DNA from: Pseudomonadota bacterium
Lineage (GTDB): Bacteria > Pseudomonadota > Alphaproteobacteria > Rhizobiales > Devosiaceae
Length of the DNA stretch: 6,171 nt
Direction of reading: 5' to 3'
Assembly (NCBI GenBank): GCA_023433985.1
Contig: JAEYTN010000586.1
Coordinates: 1 to 6,171 of the forward strand
Every line of letters starts with the position of its first letter. Position 1 is the first letter of the stretch. Under the pieces are notes generated by a model. It had not been told where the DNA came from and made no database searches. It saw only the letters and a program-made list of their open reading frames with translations. A program made the position numbers and the translations under genes. Shown piece after piece: positions 1 to 5,178 of the stretch.

Positions 1-914
1 AGCGCGGCATCGCCGTCGAGATGCTGACTCCGGCGCAGTTCAAGACCTTCCCGATGCCGGGCTATGGCGAGATCCGGCTCAGCCGCACGCTGATGAAGCC
101 GGTCTACCGCCAGATCGAGGCGGCTGACCCCGACGCCATCCACATCGCCACCGAGGGGCCGCTGGGCATCATGGCGCGGCGCTGGTGCCGCAAGACCGGG
201 TTCCCATTCTCCACCGCCTACCACACGCAGTTCCCCGAATACCTGCGGGCGCGGCTGCCGGTGCCGCTGCGGATCAGCTACCGGTTCCTGCGTTGGTTCC
301 ACGGCGCGGCGAAATGCTGCCTCGTCGGCACCCCGCACCTGATGGACCTGCTCAAGGAGCGCGGCTTCACCAATGTCGAGCTCTGGACCAAGGGCGTCGA
401 TACCGAGCTGTTCCACCCCGACAAGCGGATGAAGGCGGACTATCCGGCGCCGGTGTTCCTCTACGTCGGCCGCGTGGCGGTGGAAAAGAACATCCGCGCC
501 TTCCTCGATCTCGACCTCCCGGGCACCAAGCTGGTGGTGGGCGGCGGTCCGAGCCTCGACCGGCTCCGGGTCGAGTATCCGGATACGGTGTTCACCGGGC
601 CCAGGCAGGGCGAGGAGCTGGCGCGCACCTTCGCGGCGGCCGACGTCTTCGTCTTTCCCAGCAAGACCGACACGTTCGGGCTGGTGCTGCTCGAGGCGCT
701 CGCGAGCGGCACGCCGGTGGCGGCGTTCCCGGTGACGGGACCGATCGACGTGATCGGCGACGCGCCGGTTGGCGTGCTCGACGACGACCTGAAGTCGGCG
801 GCGCTGCAGGCGCTCGAGGTCGACCGGACGGCGTGCCGCGCCTATGCCGAGCAGTTCAGCTGGGCGGCCAGCACCGATCAGTTCCTGAAGCACCTTCCAA
901 TCAGGGACGCATGA
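1..914 (+). CDS. GT4-type glycosyltransferase (partial, 5' end outside window); possibly a glycolipid synthase of the Agt type
   Basis: Retaining GT-B glycosyltransferase that would move a sugar from a nucleotide-sugar donor to an acceptor, probably at the inner face of the membrane. The frame is open to the left edge (first complete codon at 3, reading RGIAVE before the Met at 21), so that Met is internal and roughly 40-50 residues are missing. Counting from it, the N-terminal acceptor domain includes HIATEGPLG (41-49) and YHTQFPEYL (67-75). The donor domain includes WTKGVDTELFHP (122-133), YVGRVAVEKN (148-157) and the nucleotide-sugar site SKTDTFGLVLLEALASGTPV (214-233). The usual E-x7-E pair is here D217-x7-E225. 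This variant and the overall sequence recall the alphaproteobacterial Agt enzymes, which make glucosyl or glucuronosyl diacylglycerol and often sit beside the phospholipase C gene plcP. That gene would lie upstream, outside the window, so the substrate is inference. The GT class is secure. Confidence 0.9.
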   Translation, partial: RGIAVEMLTPAQFKTFPMPGYGEIRLSRTLMKPVYRQIEAADPDAIHIATEGPLGIMARRWCRKTGFPFSTAYHTQFPEYLRARLPVPLRISYRFLRWFHGAAKCCLVGTPHLMDLLKERGFTNVELWTKGVDTELFHPDKRMKADYPAPVFLYVGRVAVEKNIRAFLDLDLPGTKLVVGGGPSLDRLRVEYPDTVFTGPRQGEELARTFAAADVFVFPSKTDTFGLVLLEALASGTPVAAFPVTGPIDVIGDAPVGVLDDDLKSAALQALEVDRTACRAYAEQFSWAASTDQFLKHLPIRDA

Positions 915-982
915 CCGACCCGGGGGCGGAGGTGGTGGCGAAGCTCGCCGCGGCCGCGGGGCAGGGTGACTTCCCGACCTAG
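911..982 (+). CDS. Possible 23-residue ORF overlapping the glycosyltransferase stop
   Basis: An ATG at 911 overlaps the glycosyltransferase stop as ATGA, the usual arrangement for translational coupling. It reads 23 codons (MTDPGAEVV...GDFPT) to a TAG at 980-982. I recognise no family. It could be a tiny coupled peptide, the remnant of a once longer downstream gene, or chance in GC-rich DNA where stops are rare. It has no Shine-Dalgarno of its own, and it ends just before the promoter of the next operon. Reported only because the overlap geometry is exact. Confidence 0.2.
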   Translation: MTDPGAEVVAKLAAAAGQGDFPT

Positions 983-988
983 TTCGGC

Positions 989-1017
989 TTGACTCTAATT
1001 AGATGAATCTCTAACTA
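989..1017 (+). promoter_or_regulatory. Promoter of the sdpR-sdpI operon
   Basis: TTGACT at 989-994 matches five of six bases of the sigma70 -35 consensus. A 17-base spacer places the -10 at TAACTA (1012-1017), which is weak (TA only). The local dip in GC content and the position 29 bases before the regulator's ATG support a promoter here. Expected transcription start is near 1024. A strong -35 with a poor -10 would suit an operon that is mainly controlled by a repressor. Confidence 0.5.
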
Positions 1018-1018
1018 G
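993..1018. promoter_or_regulatory. Candidate SdpR operator: palindrome plus direct repeat over the promoter
   Basis: TCTAATTAGA (994-1003) is a perfect 10-base palindrome. The decamer CTCTAATTAG (993-1002) recurs with one change as CTCTAACTAG (1009-1018), offset 16 bases, about one and a half helical turns. Both copies fall between or on the -35 and -10 of the operon promoter. ArsR-family dimers bind AT-rich inverted repeats in such positions, and the gene just downstream encodes such a repressor, so autoregulation is likely. The binding assignment is inference; the repeats are seen directly. Confidence 0.5.
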
Positions 1019-1045
1019 TCCGACGCAGCATCCGTTGGGGTAACG

Positions 1046-1312
1046 ATGGGGATCAATGCCGTGTTCGAGGCGCTGTCGCATCCGGTGCGGCGGGAGATCC
1101 TGCAACTGCTGAAGCAGGGTCCGATGTCGGCCGGCGCGCTCGCGGGGCATTTCGAGCTCAGCAAGCCGACGCTCTCGGTACACTTCGCCAAGCTGAAGGA
1201 CGCCGACCTCGTCGCCGTCGAGCGACGGGGGACGAGCCTCATCTACCACCTCAACATGTCCATCCTGGAGGATGCCCTGTCGGGCCTCCTCAGCCTGAGG
1301 GAGCCCAGATGA
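1046..1312 (+). CDS. sdpR: ArsR/SmtB-family winged-helix repressor, SdpR-like autorepressor
   Basis: An 88-residue DNA-binding protein, the normal size for SdpR (about 90). It begins with FEALSHPVRREILQLL (7-22), the characteristic first helices of the family. The helix-turn-helix follows (MSAGALAGHF, 27-36, then LSKPTLSVHFAKLKDADLV, 38-56, as recognition helix), then a beta wing around VERRGTSLIYHLN (58-70). The ELCVC-type metal-binding motif of metal-sensing ArsR proteins is absent and the protein has no cysteine, so a metal sensor is unlikely. The ATG at 1046 has a modest GGGG Shine-Dalgarno five bases upstream. The stop overlaps the start of the next gene as ATGA, so the two should be translated together. 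In Bacillus subtilis SdpR represses its own sdpRI operon and is held at the membrane by SdpI when toxin is present. The same circuit is plausible here but inferred. Confidence 0.85.
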   Translation: MGINAVFEALSHPVRREILQLLKQGPMSAGALAGHFELSKPTLSVHFAKLKDADLVAVERRGTSLIYHLNMSILEDALSGLLSLREPR

Positions 1313-1956
1313 AGCCGCTCATCAATCCGTTGCGGGCCGTGCTGCTCGCCTGCCTCGCCGCTGCCGCGACCGCCGGCCTCGTGATGATCCCGCCCGGCAC
1401 CACGCTGCCGGTGCACTGGGGGCCCAGTGGCGCGGCCGATGGGTTCGCCCCGCGCGAGGTGGCGCTGCTGATGCCGCTGGCGCTGGCGGCCCTCGTCTGG
1501 GGCTTCTACCTGCTGCTGCCGCGCTTCGTGCGAGCGGGCGACATGGACGCCGGCAAGCGGCCGCTCGGCGTCGCTTTGACGGCCATCACGGGGCTGGCGC
1601 TGCTGATCGAGCTGGGGATCGTGCTGATCGGCGTCGGGGTCGAGGTCAACATGGTGCAGGCCATCGCCATCGCCGTGGGGCTGCTGCTGGTCGTGCTCGG
1701 TAACGCTATGCCGAAATCGCAGCGCAACGGGCTTGCCGGACTGCGTATCCCGACTACGCTCGGCGATCCCGCCAACTGGCAGGCGACGCACCGCCTCACC
1801 GGCGCGCTGTCGATCGTGGCGGGGCTGGTGCTGGTCGTGTCGGCCCTGCTGGTGCCGACGGGCCAACTGATCTGGTGGCTGCTGGCCTGCGTATTCGTGC
1901 CGTTCGTGGCGGGAGCAGGCTACTCGCTCGCGCTGGCGCGGCGCACGAGGGCGTAG
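1309..1956 (+). CDS. sdpI: SdpI-family membrane protein with DUF1648 domain (toxin immunity / signal protein)
   Basis: A 215-residue inner-membrane protein with about six predicted helices, near residues 8-27, 51-70, 86-110, 115-131, 164-182 and 188-208. After the first helix lies LPVHWGPSGAADGF (33-46), the DUF1648 signature. Residues 131-162 (GNAMPKSQRNG..G.R.P.TL.D...W..THR) carry the SdpI C-terminal signature that precedes the last two helices. In B. subtilis SdpI gives resistance to the secreted peptide SDP and also senses it, sequestering the SdpR repressor at the membrane. The ATGA overlap with the upstream regulator reproduces the sdpRI pair. No sdpABC toxin or maturation genes are in the window, so the role may be immunity against foreign peptides, or a repurposed envelope sensor. 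No convincing terminator follows. Confidence 0.85.
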   Translation: MKPLINPLRAVLLACLAAAATAGLVMIPPGTTLPVHWGPSGAADGFAPREVALLMPLALAALVWGFYLLLPRFVRAGDMDAGKRPLGVALTAITGLALLIELGIVLIGVGVEVNMVQAIAIAVGLLLVVLGNAMPKSQRNGLAGLRIPTTLGDPANWQATHRLTGALSIVAGLVLVVSALLVPTGQLIWWLLACVFVPFVAGAGYSLALARRTRA

Positions 1957-1974
1957 GTCGAGAGCGGCACTGCC

Positions 1975-2003
1975 TTGACCACACCCGAATCCCTCCGTAA
2001 AAC
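1975..2003 (+). promoter_or_regulatory. Sigma70-like promoter in the intergenic region, no recognised gene behind it
   Basis: TTGACC (1975-1980) and TAAAAC (1998-2003) are separated by exactly 17 bases. They match the -35 and -10 consensus at five and four of six positions, better than the other promoter candidates in the window. A start near 2010 would give about 265 bases of leader before the aminotransferase, or a separate small transcript ending at the hairpin at 2111-2146. It begins only 18 bases after the sdpI stop. Confidence 0.4.
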
Positions 2004-2030
2004 TCCGCCATTCCACCTCGGGAACGGGCT

Positions 2031-2111
2031 ATGGCTCAGGGAGTAGCAGCGCCGATGGCAGTCGCCGGTTTCGCCGGTGGGCTTGCTCGCGCTAGCGCCC
2101 CCGCTCGCTAG
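2031..2111 (+). CDS. Possible 26-residue ORF in the intergenic region
   Basis: The ATG at 2031 lies about 20 bases after the predicted start of the promoter above and is preceded by a purine-rich GGGAACGGG (2020-2028). It reads 26 codons, an Ala/Gly-rich peptide (MAQGVAAPMAVAGFAGGLAR...), and stops with TAG at 2109-2111, exactly where the long hairpin begins. No family is recognised. The composition is what any GC-rich frame would give and the DNA beneath it is repetitive, so a non-coding leader is equally possible. Confidence 0.2.
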   Translation: MAQGVAAPMAVAGFAGGLARASAPAR

Positions 2112-2112
2112 C
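2062..2112. repeat. Cluster of short direct and inverted repeats
   Basis: TCGCCGGT occurs twice in tandem with one base between (2062-2069, 2071-2078). GCGCTAGCGC (2089-2098) is a perfect 10-base palindrome. GCTAGCG (2091-2097) pairs with CGCTAGC (2106-2112) across an 8-base loop, so alternative foldings compete for the same bases. The right arm shares two bases with the long hairpin that follows. This density of short repeats is typical of dispersed intergenic elements in alphaproteobacteria; membership of such a family is inference. Confidence 0.5.
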
Positions 2113-2146
2113 TCTCCCCGATGGCCGCCGGGCGGCCGGGGAGAGC
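2111..2146. repeat. Long GC-rich hairpin (REP/BIME-like intergenic element)
   Basis: The left arm (2111-2128, starting GCTCTCCCC and ending GGCCGC) pairs over 15 bases with the right arm (2132-2146, GCGGCC then GGGGAGAGC). Only a three-base bulge interrupts the stem and the loop is CGG. This is the strongest hairpin in the window. No T-run follows on the + strand, and none precedes it that would serve the - strand, so it is not a classic intrinsic terminator. It may be a dispersed extragenic palindrome, or it may stabilise the 3' end of sdpI mRNA. Confidence 0.6.
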
Positions 2147-2163
2147 GGAATCGACAGAGCCTG

Positions 2164-2181
2164 GCGGCCACGCGCGGCCGC
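2164..2181. repeat. Short inverted repeat GCGGCC/GGCCGC
   Basis: GCGGCC (2164-2169) and GGCCGC (2176-2181) form a six-base perfect inverted repeat with a six-base loop, just upstream of the AT-richer promoter region of the aminotransferase. It may belong to the same GC-rich repeat block. Sequences like this arise easily by chance at this base composition. Confidence 0.3.
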
Positions 2182-2208
2182 TTAACCGAAGCCAAACCAT
2201 AATTCCGC

Positions 2209-2235
2209 GATAATCGACGCCTCACAAAGAGGCGT
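2209..2235 (+). promoter_or_regulatory. Candidate -10 and start-site palindrome of the aminotransferase gene
   Basis: GATAAT (2209-2214) matches the -10 consensus at five of six positions. No good -35 lies at 16-18 bases; TTAACC (2182-2187) is 21 bases away. Immediately after comes ACGCCTC-ACAAA-GAGGCGT (2217-2235), a perfect seven-base inverted repeat with a five-base loop that spans the expected transcription start. It could be a repressor operator or a 5'-end stabilising hairpin. The AT-rich stretch 2182-2214 contrasts with the GC-rich block upstream, which supports a promoter. Confidence 0.45.
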
Positions 2236-2275
2236 GCGCTGCGCCGAAGGCGTATCGCGGGTCACCGAGGTTCAA

Positions 2276-3490
2276 ATGAACGATTTCCACCGCATCCGCC
2301 GGCTGCCGCCTTACGTGTTCGACCACATCAACCCGATCAAGGCGCGGCTGCGCGCCAACGGGGTGGACATCATCGACCTGGGCATGGGCAACCCGGACCT
2401 GCCCACTCCCGCGCCCATCGTCGAAAAGCTCAAGGAGACGGTGAAGGACCCGCGGACCCACCGCTACTCCACCTCGCGCGGCATTCCCGGCCTCCGCAAG
2501 GCGCAGGCGAGCTACTACGGCCGCCGCTTCGGGGTGAAGCTCGACCCCAACACGCAGGTCGTCGCGACGCTCGGCTCCAAGGAAGGCTTCGCCAACATGG
2601 CGCAGGCCATCACCGCGCCGGGCGATGTGGTGCTGGTGCCCAACCCGACCTACCCGATCCACTCGTTCGGCTTCATCATGAGTGGCGGCGTGGTGCGTTC
2701 CATGCCGGCCGATCCCAACGAGGATTTCATGCGCGCGCTGGATCGTGCCGTCCGGCACTCGATCCCGAAGCCCATCGCGCTGGTGCTGAACTACCCGGCC
2801 AATCCTACCGCCTATACGGCGACGCTCGACTTCTACAAGGAGGTCGTGAAGTACTGCAAAGAGAACGAGATCTTCATCCTCTCCGATCTCGCCTACGCGG
2901 AGATCTATTTCGACGAGGACGTGCCGCCCTCGGTGCTGGAAGTGCCGGGCGCCATCGACATCTCGGTCGAGTTCACCTCGATGTCCAAGACCTACTCGAT
3001 GCCGGGCTGGCGCGTCGGCTTCGCGGTGGGCAACGAGCGGCTGATCGCGGCGCTGGCCCGCGTGAAGTCGTATCTCGACTACGGCGCCTTCACGCCGATC
3101 CAGGTGGCGGCGGCAACGGCGCTCAATGGCGACGACAAGGTGATCGAGGAAGTCCGGACCATCTATCGCGACCGCCGCGACGTGATGGTGGAGAGCTTCG
3201 CGCGCGCCGGCTGGAACATCCCGTCGCCCAAGGCGACGATGTTCGCCTGGTCGCCGATCCCCGACCAGTTCGCGCATCTGGGCTCGCTCGAATTCGCCAA
3301 GCTCCTGATCCAGGAGACGGGCGTGGGCGTCGCGCCGGGCGTCGGCTTCGGCGAGTACGGCGACCAGTATGTGCGCCTGGCGCTCGTCGAAAACGAGCAG
3401 CGCATCCGGCAGGCGGCGCGCAACATCAAGAAGTTCCTGGCCGGCACGCCGAGCTACGGCAATGTGGTGCCGCTGCAGGCCACGAAGTAG
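2276..3490 (+). CDS. alaC: PLP-dependent class I/II aminotransferase, AlaC type (glutamate-pyruvate transaminase)
   Basis: A cytosolic aminotransferase of fold type I, 404 residues, close to E. coli AlaC (412), which interconverts pyruvate/glutamate and alanine/2-oxoglutarate. Similarity to AlaC as I remember it runs end to end, including RRLPPYVF (8-15), THRYSTSRGIPGLRKA (61-76), LGSKEGFANM (99-108), VPNPTYPIHSFG (121-132) and KSYLDYGAFTPIQVAA (264-279). Catalytic residues visible are N176 in NYPANPTA, D204 and Y207 in SDLAY, Schiff-base K238 in SMSKTYSMPGWR, R246 for the cofactor phosphate and R367 for the substrate carboxylate. I chose the ATG at 2276: GAGG lies five bases upstream and the protein then starts like its homologues. 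The in-frame GTG at 2234 would add 14 unrelated residues and lies in the start-site palindrome. Such proteins are often annotated as LL-diaminopimelate aminotransferase, and the exact substrate cannot be read from sequence. A terminator follows, so it is probably monocistronic. Confidence 0.93.
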   Translation: MNDFHRIRRLPPYVFDHINPIKARLRANGVDIIDLGMGNPDLPTPAPIVEKLKETVKDPRTHRYSTSRGIPGLRKAQASYYGRRFGVKLDPNTQVVATLGSKEGFANMAQAITAPGDVVLVPNPTYPIHSFGFIMSGGVVRSMPADPNEDFMRALDRAVRHSIPKPIALVLNYPANPTAYTATLDFYKEVVKYCKENEIFILSDLAYAEIYFDEDVPPSVLEVPGAIDISVEFTSMSKTYSMPGWRVGFAVGNERLIAALARVKSYLDYGAFTPIQVAAATALNGDDKVIEEVRTIYRDRRDVMVESFARAGWNIPSPKATMFAWSPIPDQFAHLGSLEFAKLLIQETGVGVAPGVGFGEYGDQYVRLALVENEQRIRQAARNIKKFLAGTPSYGNVVPLQATK

Positions 3491-3512
3491 CCTCCGGCAT
3501 TCCTGCGTTTGG

Positions 3513-3544
3513 AGGCCCGGTTGCTGGACCGGGCCTTTCCTTTT
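3513..3544 (+). terminator. Intrinsic terminator after the aminotransferase gene
   Basis: AGGCCCGG (3513-3520) pairs perfectly with CCGGGCCT (3529-3536) across an eight-base loop, giving an eight-pair GC-rich stem. The T-rich tract TTTCCTTTT follows directly (3536-3544). It starts 23 bases after the stop codon. This separates the aminotransferase transcript from hom, which has its own promoter candidate downstream. Confidence 0.85.
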
Positions 3545-3586
3545 CAGGCCGTCGAGATGGAGAGTACCCGCTGCGCGGAGTATTGC

Positions 3587-3619
3587 CTATTGACGGATAG
3601 GGTCTTTCCTATCCATAGC
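3587..3619 (+). promoter_or_regulatory. Promoter and operator candidate of hom
   Basis: TTGACG (3590-3595) is a five-of-six -35 match; an 18-base spacer leads to a weak -10, CATAGC (3614-3619). The region is built of inverted tetramers: CTAT at 3587 and 3609, ATAG at 3597 and 3615. The longest pairing is GGATAGG (3595-3601) with CCTATCC (3608-3614) across six bases. CTATCCATAG (3609-3618) is a second, smaller inverted repeat, and TATTG is directly repeated at 3581 and 3588. A protein bound here would cover both -35 and -10. No T-run follows the 3595-3614 hairpin, so it is not a terminator. I see no riboswitch or run of Thr/Ile codons. Confidence 0.5.
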
Positions 3620-3647
3620 TCTGGGCGCGTCTTCTCAGAGTCCTTCC

Positions 3648-5156
3648 ATGTCCGATATCCAGTCGTTCCGCCAGTCCGTTGAAGCCTTTATCGCGGCGCG
3701 GGGGTGGACGCCGACGCGGTTCGGACGGACCATCGCGGGCGATCCGCTGTTCGTGTTCGACCTGCGCGAGGGGCGGGAGCCGCGGTCGGAAACGCGGACG
3801 CGCATCCTCAAGGCTATGCAGGAGCAGGCCGATGCGGCGCTCGAGGCGCCGTTGCGCATCGGCGTGGCAGGGCTCGGCAATGTCGGTGCCACGCTGGTCC
3901 GGATCATCCAGAAGGACGGCGAGGAGCTGACGCGCAAGCTCGGCCGCAAGATTACCGTGACGGCGGTGTGCGCGCGCTCGCGCAGCCGCGACCGCGGCAT
4001 CGATGCCAGCGAGCTCAAATGGTTCGACGATCCGGTGGCGCTGGCGAAATCGGACGGCATTGACCTGTTCGTCGAGCTGATCGGCGGCGAGGACGGCCCG
4101 GCGCTGGCGGCGGTGAAGGCGGCGCTGGAGATCGGGCGGCCGGTGGTCACGGCCAACAAGGCGCTGCTCGCCCGGCATGGCGTGGCGCTCGCCAGGATCG
4201 CCGAGGAATCGGGCGCGCAGCTCGGCTTTGAGGCGGCGGTGGCGGGCGGCATCCCGGTGATCAAGACGCTGCGCGAAGGGCTGGGCTCGGCCCGCATCGC
4301 CCGCGTCTATGGCATCATGAACGGCACCTGCAACTACATCCTGACGCGCATGGGGAACGAGGGCATCAGCTTCGCCGAGTGCCTCGCCGACGCGCAGAAG
4401 CTCGGTTACGCCGAGGCGGACCCGACCTTCGACGTCGAGGGCTACGACACCGCCCACAAGCTCGCCATCCTCGCCTCGCTCTGCTTCGGCTGCGAGATCG
4501 CGCCCGACGAAATCTTCGTCGAGGGCATCAGCTCGATCAGCCAGGCCGACATCAAGGTGGCCGGCGACCTCGGCTACAAGATCAAGCTGCTCGGCATCGC
4601 GCAGCGCTCGGCCGACGGCATCGACCAGCGCGTGCACCCGACGTTGGTGAAGAAGACCTCGGCCGTGGCCGGCGTCGACGGCGTGCTGAACGCGGTGGCG
4701 CTCGAAACCGACCATGTGCACGAGCTGCTGCTCGCCGGGCCGGGGGCAGGCGGGCCGCCGACCGCTTCGTCGGTGCTGAGCGACATCCTCGATATCGCGC
4801 GCGGCACGCGGGTGCCGCCGCTCGGGGTTCCCTCCGAAGAGCTCACGCCCTATCGGCAGGCACCGATGCGGGCGCACGAGGGCGGCTATTACATCCGACT
4901 AAATGTCAGGGACGTGCCGGGCGCGTTTGCGGCTATTGCTACGCGCATGGGTGCGGCGGGCATTTCGCTCGAAAGCGTCATCCAGCGTCCGGATCTGCGC
5001 GTCACGGAGCCGGGCTTGAATGGGACGGAGTCCCGAACCGTGGTGGTGCTTACGCATTCCACGCTGGAGCAGTCGGTCCGCGATGCGCTGAGCGCAATCA
5101 AGGGCGACGGCTTCATCGTCGGCGATCCGCAGATGATCCGGATCGAGCAGCTCTAG
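3648..5156 (+). CDS. hom: Homoserine dehydrogenase with N-terminal helix-turn-helix-like extension
   Basis: NAD(P)-dependent enzyme reducing aspartate semialdehyde to homoserine, the branch point to threonine, isoleucine and methionine. It has 502 residues where the family usually has about 430-440. The canonical protein begins near 68: nucleotide-binding GVAGLGNVG (72-80), VTANKALL (167-174, with the conserved K171), AGGIPVIKTLREGL (199-212), GIMNGTCNYIL (222-232), FDVEGYDTAHKLAILASL (261-278, with the likely catalytic D267 region and K271) and GAGGPPTASSVLSDI (366-380). A C-terminal ACT domain (413-490) suggests threonine feedback. The extra 1-62 (RFGRTIAGDPLFVFDLREGREPRSETRTRIL, in pieces at 24-54) resembles small HTH proteins of Hyphomicrobiales. 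The ATG at 3648 has only a weak AGAG Shine-Dalgarno. The internal ATG at 3816 (M57) would give a near-normal protein, but its AAGG sits only two bases away. The extension has the same G/C-ending codon usage as the rest. glpX follows after 87 bases. Confidence 0.93.
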   Translation: MSDIQSFRQSVEAFIAARGWTPTRFGRTIAGDPLFVFDLREGREPRSETRTRILKAMQEQADAALEAPLRIGVAGLGNVGATLVRIIQKDGEELTRKLGRKITVTAVCARSRSRDRGIDASELKWFDDPVALAKSDGIDLFVELIGGEDGPALAAVKAALEIGRPVVTANKALLARHGVALARIAEESGAQLGFEAAVAGGIPVIKTLREGLGSARIARVYGIMNGTCNYILTRMGNEGISFAECLADAQKLGYAEADPTFDVEGYDTAHKLAILASLCFGCEIAPDEIFVEGISSISQADIKVAGDLGYKIKLLGIAQRSADGIDQRVHPTLVKKTSAVAGVDGVLNAVALETDHVHELLLAGPGAGGPPTASSVLSDILDIARGTRVPPLGVPSEELTPYRQAPMRAHEGGYYIRLNVRDVPGAFAAIATRMGAAGISLESVIQRPDLRVTEPGLNGTESRTVVVLTHSTLEQSVRDALSAIKGDGFIVGDPQMIRIEQL

Positions 5157-5178
5157 GCGTTCCCGGAAGTTGCAGGTT

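Noticed and set aside
948..959. Perfect 12-base palindrome CCGCGGCCGCGG as a terminator or operator
   Set aside because: With no loop bases and no T-run it cannot be an intrinsic terminator. Palindromes of C and G alone are common at this composition.
185..982. 265-codon + strand frame overlapping the glycosyltransferase
   Set aside because: The Pro/Arg/Ala-rich product is an out-of-frame reading of the glycosyltransferase. Only its last 23 codons lie beyond that gene, and they are listed separately.
1046..1312. Arsenic or metal-sensing ArsR regulator
   Set aside because: The protein contains no cysteine and lacks the ELCVC-type metal site. Its partner gene encodes an SdpI-type membrane protein, not a resistance pump.
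1243..2016. 257-codon open frame on the - strand opposite sdpI
   Set aside because: The Gln/His/Arg-rich product is the complement of a hydrophobic, Leu/Ala/Val-rich membrane protein gene. No domain or ribosome-binding site supports it.
2234..2275. GTG at 2234 as the start of the aminotransferase
   Set aside because: It adds 14 residues unlike the family and falls in the start-site palindrome. The ATG at 2276 has a properly spaced GAGG and matches the N-terminus of AlaC.
2222..3277. 351-codon open frame on the - strand opposite the aminotransferase
   Set aside because: It is antisense to a gene with full catalytic motifs. The product is rich in Arg, His, Asp and Val with no recognisable domain, as expected for the complement of GC-rich coding DNA.
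3619..3647. SAM riboswitch or threonine attenuator before hom
   Set aside because: The leader between the -10 and the start codon is under 30 bases, with no leader peptide rich in Thr or Ile and no pseudoknot-like pattern.
3609..4877. 422-codon open frame on the - strand opposite hom
   Set aside because: Shadow of homoserine dehydrogenase: low-complexity Arg/Ala/His-rich product, no motif, and it spans the conserved catalytic region of the real gene.
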